Assembly: GCA_003427395.1 (NCBI GenBank)
Contig: BFEA01000143.1
Coordinates: forward strand, 2,168,074 to 2,188,574
Source of the DNA: Chara braunii
Lineage: Eukaryota; Streptophyta; Charophyceae; Charales; Characeae
Direction: 5' to 3'
Length of the DNA: 20,501 bases
The notes under the pieces were generated by a model. It did not search any database. It saw nothing but the letters and a program-made list of their open reading frames with translations, and was not told where the DNA came from. Numbering within the stretch: the first letter of the stretch is position 1; the number at the start of each line of letters is the position of its first letter. Positions 16,569 through 20,501 of the stretch are shown here, in pieces. A program made the position numbers and the translations under genes.

Positions 16569-17829
16569 CTTGTTTCCAGCACCCGGCCCCTGTTTTTCAT
16601 GAAAGAGTACCAACCGGTTCTTCTGGTCAGGTCAACCTCTTTTCTTAAATGAGGATTATTTCAGACCCCCCATTAAGGTCTCCCTAATTTACCTTCCCAT
16701 TCCTAAGTACCTCTTTTCCCATAATTCCCTCGGTCAGCCACCCATTTGTCCACATTCTTTCTCTTGGTCCCACTCTAATTGACCTTTATCCTTTTTCCTT
16801 CCGATCATCTCTCACTCGTGTGGACTTAGAAGAGAGGGGGAATAGACTTAAAAGAATACCCGTCCAACAATCCAAGCTCAATCAATCTTTACGGGGGAGG
16901 GTACATAAAAAAAAATCAGGCAATCTCACATATGGGCCGGTCATCTCCTCACCGGCCATCCCAATATGGTCTCTCCGCTGGTACTATTGGTAGGGTCTTA
17001 TCCCATACCTCAAGCACAGCTCAACTGTCGCGAGCGCGGTACCCAGGTCTTAACAAGGCTTTTGCCCTTTCCTCCTTACCCAGAATACCCCATCCCTTCT
17101 TGCCGCATTGCACATCCATACCGACATCGAGGGTTACCTCGAGTGCCTAAATACAGGGACAAAGTCAGTCGTCCGGGCATTCACTTCCATCGGTCCGACA
17201 AGAATCAGCCTTTCCCAAAACCATGCTACGAGAAGCTACTGATCGCCTCCCAAGCTCCGTCTTTGCCCCCATGCAGCGGTGCTCCCTCCGCCAGTCCACA
17301 GGCTAGGCCCCGCCTGAGGAACGTTTCACACCCCGCCCGACAGATCAATCGAGCCGAAGCCCGTCACTGCGCGGACGAGGATGCTAATAAGCACTCGACG
17401 TGACAAACTCTCGTTAGACAGCTCGGTGGCCTGACCCCCGCATACGAACAAACGGCAGCCAGCAAAGAGAACGATGTTTGGCAACCCGCACTGGCCGGTG
17501 CAGACCAATCCTTTCCTTCCGAAAGGCAGGATGCTCGAATCCCATCATGCAAACACAAGTCCCGAGCGAGACACATATTTCCCTTGGTGCACCCAGCGCT
17601 TCCTACCCATAACTCAGATTTTCTCTCAGGACAATGAGTGTCACTCCCCTTACTTTCATACATAGTGGTTGGTTCCTTCTCGTGAGAATCTTCAAGGGTG
17701 AGCTAGTTTTCCTTGGAGTTTAGCAAATCCCTTCATTTCCCTTCTCTTCACTTGTCTGTCCTTTCATAGGGTAGGATTGTTCCTTTTTGATAACCCGTTG
17801 TGTTCATATTGGTTCCTTCAAGCATTTAA
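16569..17829. other. No gene seen; expected 5' leader/LTR side of the element
   Basis: Only short, motif-free open frames occur on both strands. A short inverted repeat CGAGG-GTTA-CCTCG lies near 17128-17141, and an A-run at 16909-16917. If the element is complete, its 5' LTR and primer-binding site should be in or near here, but no partner copy was found on the left side. Confidence 0.5.
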
Positions 17830-18160
17830 AAAAAAAGGTGCAAAGTGCATGAGCCCACTGGGCTCAAACAAGGAGATAGAAGGGCACCCGTCCGGTCGGA
17901 TCACTCCGCCGCGGGATTTTCATTGGAGCCTGGCCTAGGCCAAGCACCAACCGCCTGCCAGGTAACCGGAGCCCTTCTTTCATATGAAGAGGGAGGGTTG
18001 ACCTGCGACTTGCCCAAGGCTTCCCCGGACTGGCGAACACCAGCACCGGACGAAGGAGGGCTAGAACCATTCCACAAGGAAATGGTTGATCAAGTGCATA
18101 GCATGCATGTTATACCTCCAGGCCTGGCCATGCCATGCGCCCAACCACCCTCAAATCTGA
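17830..18160 (+). other. Hairpin-rich segment of distinct composition, possibly organelle-derived or a structured intron
   Basis: The pyrimidine bias of the surroundings stops here. Short perfect inverted repeats are dense: GAGCCC-act-GGGCTC (17851-17865), TGGCCTAGGCCA (17931-17942), a CCCTTCTTTCATATGAAGAGGG arm pair (about 17972-17993) and AACCATT/AATGGTT (18065-18087). A GTGCAAAG sequence after an A-run at 17838 loosely recalls a group II intron 5' end (GUGYG). The style resembles plant mitochondrial intron DNA, but this is impression and I see no domain V. The open frames across it show no domain. Confidence 0.3.
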
Positions 18161-18467
18161 TTTCTCACAAGGGAAAGAGCAAACACAAGTCCATTTTCCT
18201 TATTTTGGGTTGTGTACACGTCAATGCGTCGGGTGCCCCCATCGGAATCGCAAGGGTCAATTTAACCCCATGCCCGTCGCCTCCACCATTTTTGTAGGGC
18301 CAAACCCCGGTAGACTTTCGACCCTTAGTCGACCCCACTGCGGGTCCCAGTTGGCTTGGCCCGCCCACACTCGTGCTCAGGGCGCGGGCCATTCGTCCCA
18401 AGGTCACCCCCACCTAGTGCTTTGAGATGGATGGGGATGGGCCATCGCGCGAGAGAGCTTTGACATT

Positions 18468-18536
18468 GGGGATGTAGCTCAACCCTCACGCCGGGTGGTA
18501 GTCTCGCTGGTCGCTCCGCAACGCTGATTTTTTTTT
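18468..18536 (+). other. tRNA-Ala-like 5' sequence followed by T9
   Basis: GGGGATGTAGCTCA at 18468-18481 matches the 5' end of eukaryotic tRNA-Ala, including acceptor strand and A-box start. After 14 extra bases, GTGGTAG and a TCGCTGGTCGC stretch resemble the remainder of a D-arm and anticodon stem. No T-arm or 3' acceptor strand follows. Nine T at 18528-18536 would stop RNA polymerase III. It could be a tRNA-derived SINE head or a truncated tRNA relic, or chance. Confidence 0.3.
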
Positions 18537-19229
18537 CTTCTTTATTGTGTTTTCAAGCAATTGCTCCTTCCAATACGCAGGCAGTCCAGGGGTTCTTTGA
18601 GCCTTTCTCTTCTCTTGTGCGTAGGCTAAGCGTCATCCTTAGGCCATGCACCACTTCCCTAGGCATTTTGGCTATATGGCGTCATCGGGGTGCCGCGGGG
18701 CCGTTCTTCCCCTCGCCTCTACGCATCCGTCGGATCTCACAATTTGCTTTCCACCTTATTGAAGTAGGCCCCTTAGTCTTTTCGAGGTCCTCATATGCAT
18801 GCACAGACAACATCACATTTTCCTTGGTACGATTGCACTCCCAATCACACTTCCAAGTCTCAAGTGTAAAAGTCATTTTCATGAATTGGCTCTATATTAA
18901 GAGTCCCATAGCCCCTTTATCCCTCTTCCCTTTCCCTCTTGGTACCCTGTTCCTCTCGCCCTTATCCCGCTCAAGGCATTTCTAGCCATTACTCACCTGC
19001 ACAATCCCACACAAGCAAGAACATCCATACAATGTCCCCCGTTGGGGGTCAGCACATAGCCCTTCCCACATGCCTATTTTTTTCATGCTCTTTGGCTGTG
19101 CTTTGTTCCCTTTTTGTTTTTTTTGGACGTCCTCTCTCTTGCCTTCTTGGTGGCACAAGGGACCGGCTACCCCCCCCTTGTTCTCTTTCTCCACCAAGTG
19201 AGGTCTGATTTCGTTCTCCGCTCGTGCCC
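18537..19229. other. No gene seen; pyrimidine-rich spacer
   Basis: Open frames on both strands are short and motif-free. The + strand stays C/T-rich until about 19230, where it switches abruptly to G/A-rich. Confidence 0.5.
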
Positions 19230-19426
19230 TGACAATGTTTTCCAAGTGAGGGGGGAGAAGGGTTAGTCATATGATAAGTGAGGGGAAGGGAGAGAGAGGG
19301 CCAGATGATGATGCGAGAGAGAGAGAGAGCAAGAGAGAGAGAGAAAAGGCAAGGGGGGAAAGGAGAGAGGGAGAAAAAGGGGGAGAGAGAGAGAAGGGAA
19401 AGGGATAGGGGGAGAGCGAGAAAAGG

Positions 19427-19513
<87 letters not shown>
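19230..19513. repeat. GA-rich microsatellite with embedded GATA run
   Basis: The + strand is almost pure purine from about 19230. It contains imperfect GAGAGA and GGGAAA tracts, a GATA run at about 19426-19446 and then a nearly perfect (AG)n run to 19513 interrupted by one C near 19478. The antisense Ser/Leu open frame here is an artefact of the repeat. Confidence 0.95.
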
Positions 19514-19516
<3 letters not shown>

Positions 19517-19603
19517 CAAGAGTCTTCTAGTCCTAATCAAGTCATCACCCCGTAATAGCAGCCCAATGTCGGTCACCCATCCCTTAGAGAAAGAGCAACT
19601 AAA

Positions 19604-20501
19604 GTAAGAACCGGAACATAAACACATGTTTGAGCTCGACAAAAGGAAGAAATGAACTAGTGAAACACATGCATATGAAGGAGAGGNTGAACTAGTGAAA
19701 CACATGCATATGAAGGAGAGGTTGGCCGAGTAAGAACCGGAACATCAACACATGCTTGAACTTGACAAAAGGAAGAAGTGAACTNGTGGAACACATGCAC
19801 ATGACGGAAANANTGACTAAGTAAGAACCGGAACATCAACACATGATTGAACTTGACAAAAGGAAGAAGTGAACTAGTGGAACATACGCACATTAATGGA
19901 AGATTGTCTAAGTAAGAACCGGAACATCAACACATGATTGAACTTGATAAACGGAAGAAGTGAACTAATGGAACACATGCACATGAAGGAGAGGTTGACC
20001 AAGTAGGAACCGAACATCAACACATGATTGAACTTCACAAACGGAAGAAGTGAACTAGTGGAACATATGCACATGAAGGAAAGATTGACCAAGTAAGAAC
20101 CGGAACATCAACACATGATTGAACTTGACAAACGGAAGAAGTGAACTAGTGGAACACATGCACATGAAGGAAAGATTGATTAAGTAAGAACCGGAACATC
20201 AACACATGATTGAACTTGACAAACGGAAGAAGTGAACTAGTGGAACACATGCACATGAAGGAAAGATTGACTAAGTAAGAACCGGAACATCAACACATGA
20301 TCGAACTTGACAAACGGAAGAAGTGAACTAGTGGAACACATGCACATGAAGGAAAGATTGACTAAGTAAGAACCGGAACATCAACACATGATTGAACTTG
20401 ACAAACGGAAGAAGTGAACTAGTAGAACACATGCACATGCAAGAAAGATTGACTAAGTAAGAACCGGAACATCAACACAAGCTTGAACTTGACAAAAGGA
20501 A
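19604..20501. repeat. 91-bp tandem satellite, at least 9 full copies, runs off the window end
   Basis: GTAAGAACCGGAACATCAAC recurs at 19604, 19730, 19821, 19912, 20003, 20093, 20184, 20275, 20366 and 20457. The spacing is 91 bp, except 90 after a single-base loss near 20012 and 126 between the first two. The unit also contains TTGAACTTGACAAACGGAAG, GTGAACTAGTGGAACACATG and CACATGAAGGAAAGATTGAC. Copies towards the right are almost identical and those at the left edge are diverged, as expected for an array boundary. Ambiguous bases lie at 19687, 19785, 19811 and 19813. Confidence 0.95.
19653..19722. repeat. 35-bp internal duplication within the first satellite units
   Basis: TGAACTAGTGAAACACATGC with the following CATATGAAGGAGAGG occurs at 19653 and again at 19688, directly adjacent. 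It accounts for the 126-bp first spacing (91 plus 35). Confidence 0.85.

Noticed and set aside
17845-18297. 150-residue + strand open frame
   Set aside because: There is no domain, and the underlying DNA looks like structured non-coding sequence; it is kept only as a compositional block.
19049-19705. 218-residue - strand frame rich in Ser-Leu
   Set aside because: It is the translation of the (AG)n microsatellite.

Overview
The window reads as repeat-rich nuclear DNA of a plant-lineage eukaryote. Three things point there: a Ty3/gypsy-type LTR retrotransposon, a fragment resembling a DNMT3/DRM-type cytosine methyltransferase with a likely splice acceptor, and large simple-sequence and satellite blocks. 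A streptophyte, perhaps a charophyte alga, is my best guess. That is a weak inference from protein style and not a database match. No bacterial or phage genes are visible.

Layout, left to right. Positions 1-4780 are pyrimidine-rich on the + strand. They hold four unrelated tandem arrays (26, about 65, 55 and 29 bp periods) and, on the - strand at 1104-1646, the methyltransferase fragment, which carries two in-frame TAG codons and a lost catalytic Glu. Positions 4781-16568 hold one long set of - strand reading frames forming a decayed Ty3/gypsy element. In transcription order (right to left) these are: four tandem paralogous ORFs of about 255-270 residues and unknown function (P1-P4); gag with a CCHC zinc knuckle; aspartic protease; a U UUU UUA slippery heptamer where the frame changes by -1; reverse transcriptase; RNase H; integrase with a GPY/F module; then a charged extra ORF after integrase. 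Positions 16569-18540 contain no convincing gene, but include a hairpin-rich segment of different base character (17830-18160) and a tRNA-Ala-like 5' half followed by nine T. Positions 19230-19513 are a GA/GATA microsatellite, and from 19604 to the end there is a 91-bp satellite.

How the parts fit. gag, nucleocapsid and protease share one frame; pol lies in the -1 frame, entered at the slippery site. P1-P4 all share a third frame and sit where the 5' leader should be. The element is dead or nearly so: four in-frame TGA codons and two offsetting frameshifts break pol, the second integrase Asp is Asn, and TAG codons interrupt P3, gag/nucleocapsid, nucleocapsid/protease and the 3' ORF. Several lesions whose ancestral residue can be guessed are G-to-A on the coding strand. 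I could not identify the LTR pair.

The most novel content is the P1-P4 cassette: a four-copy, highly diverged, tandemly duplicated protein family carried upstream of gag on the same strand.
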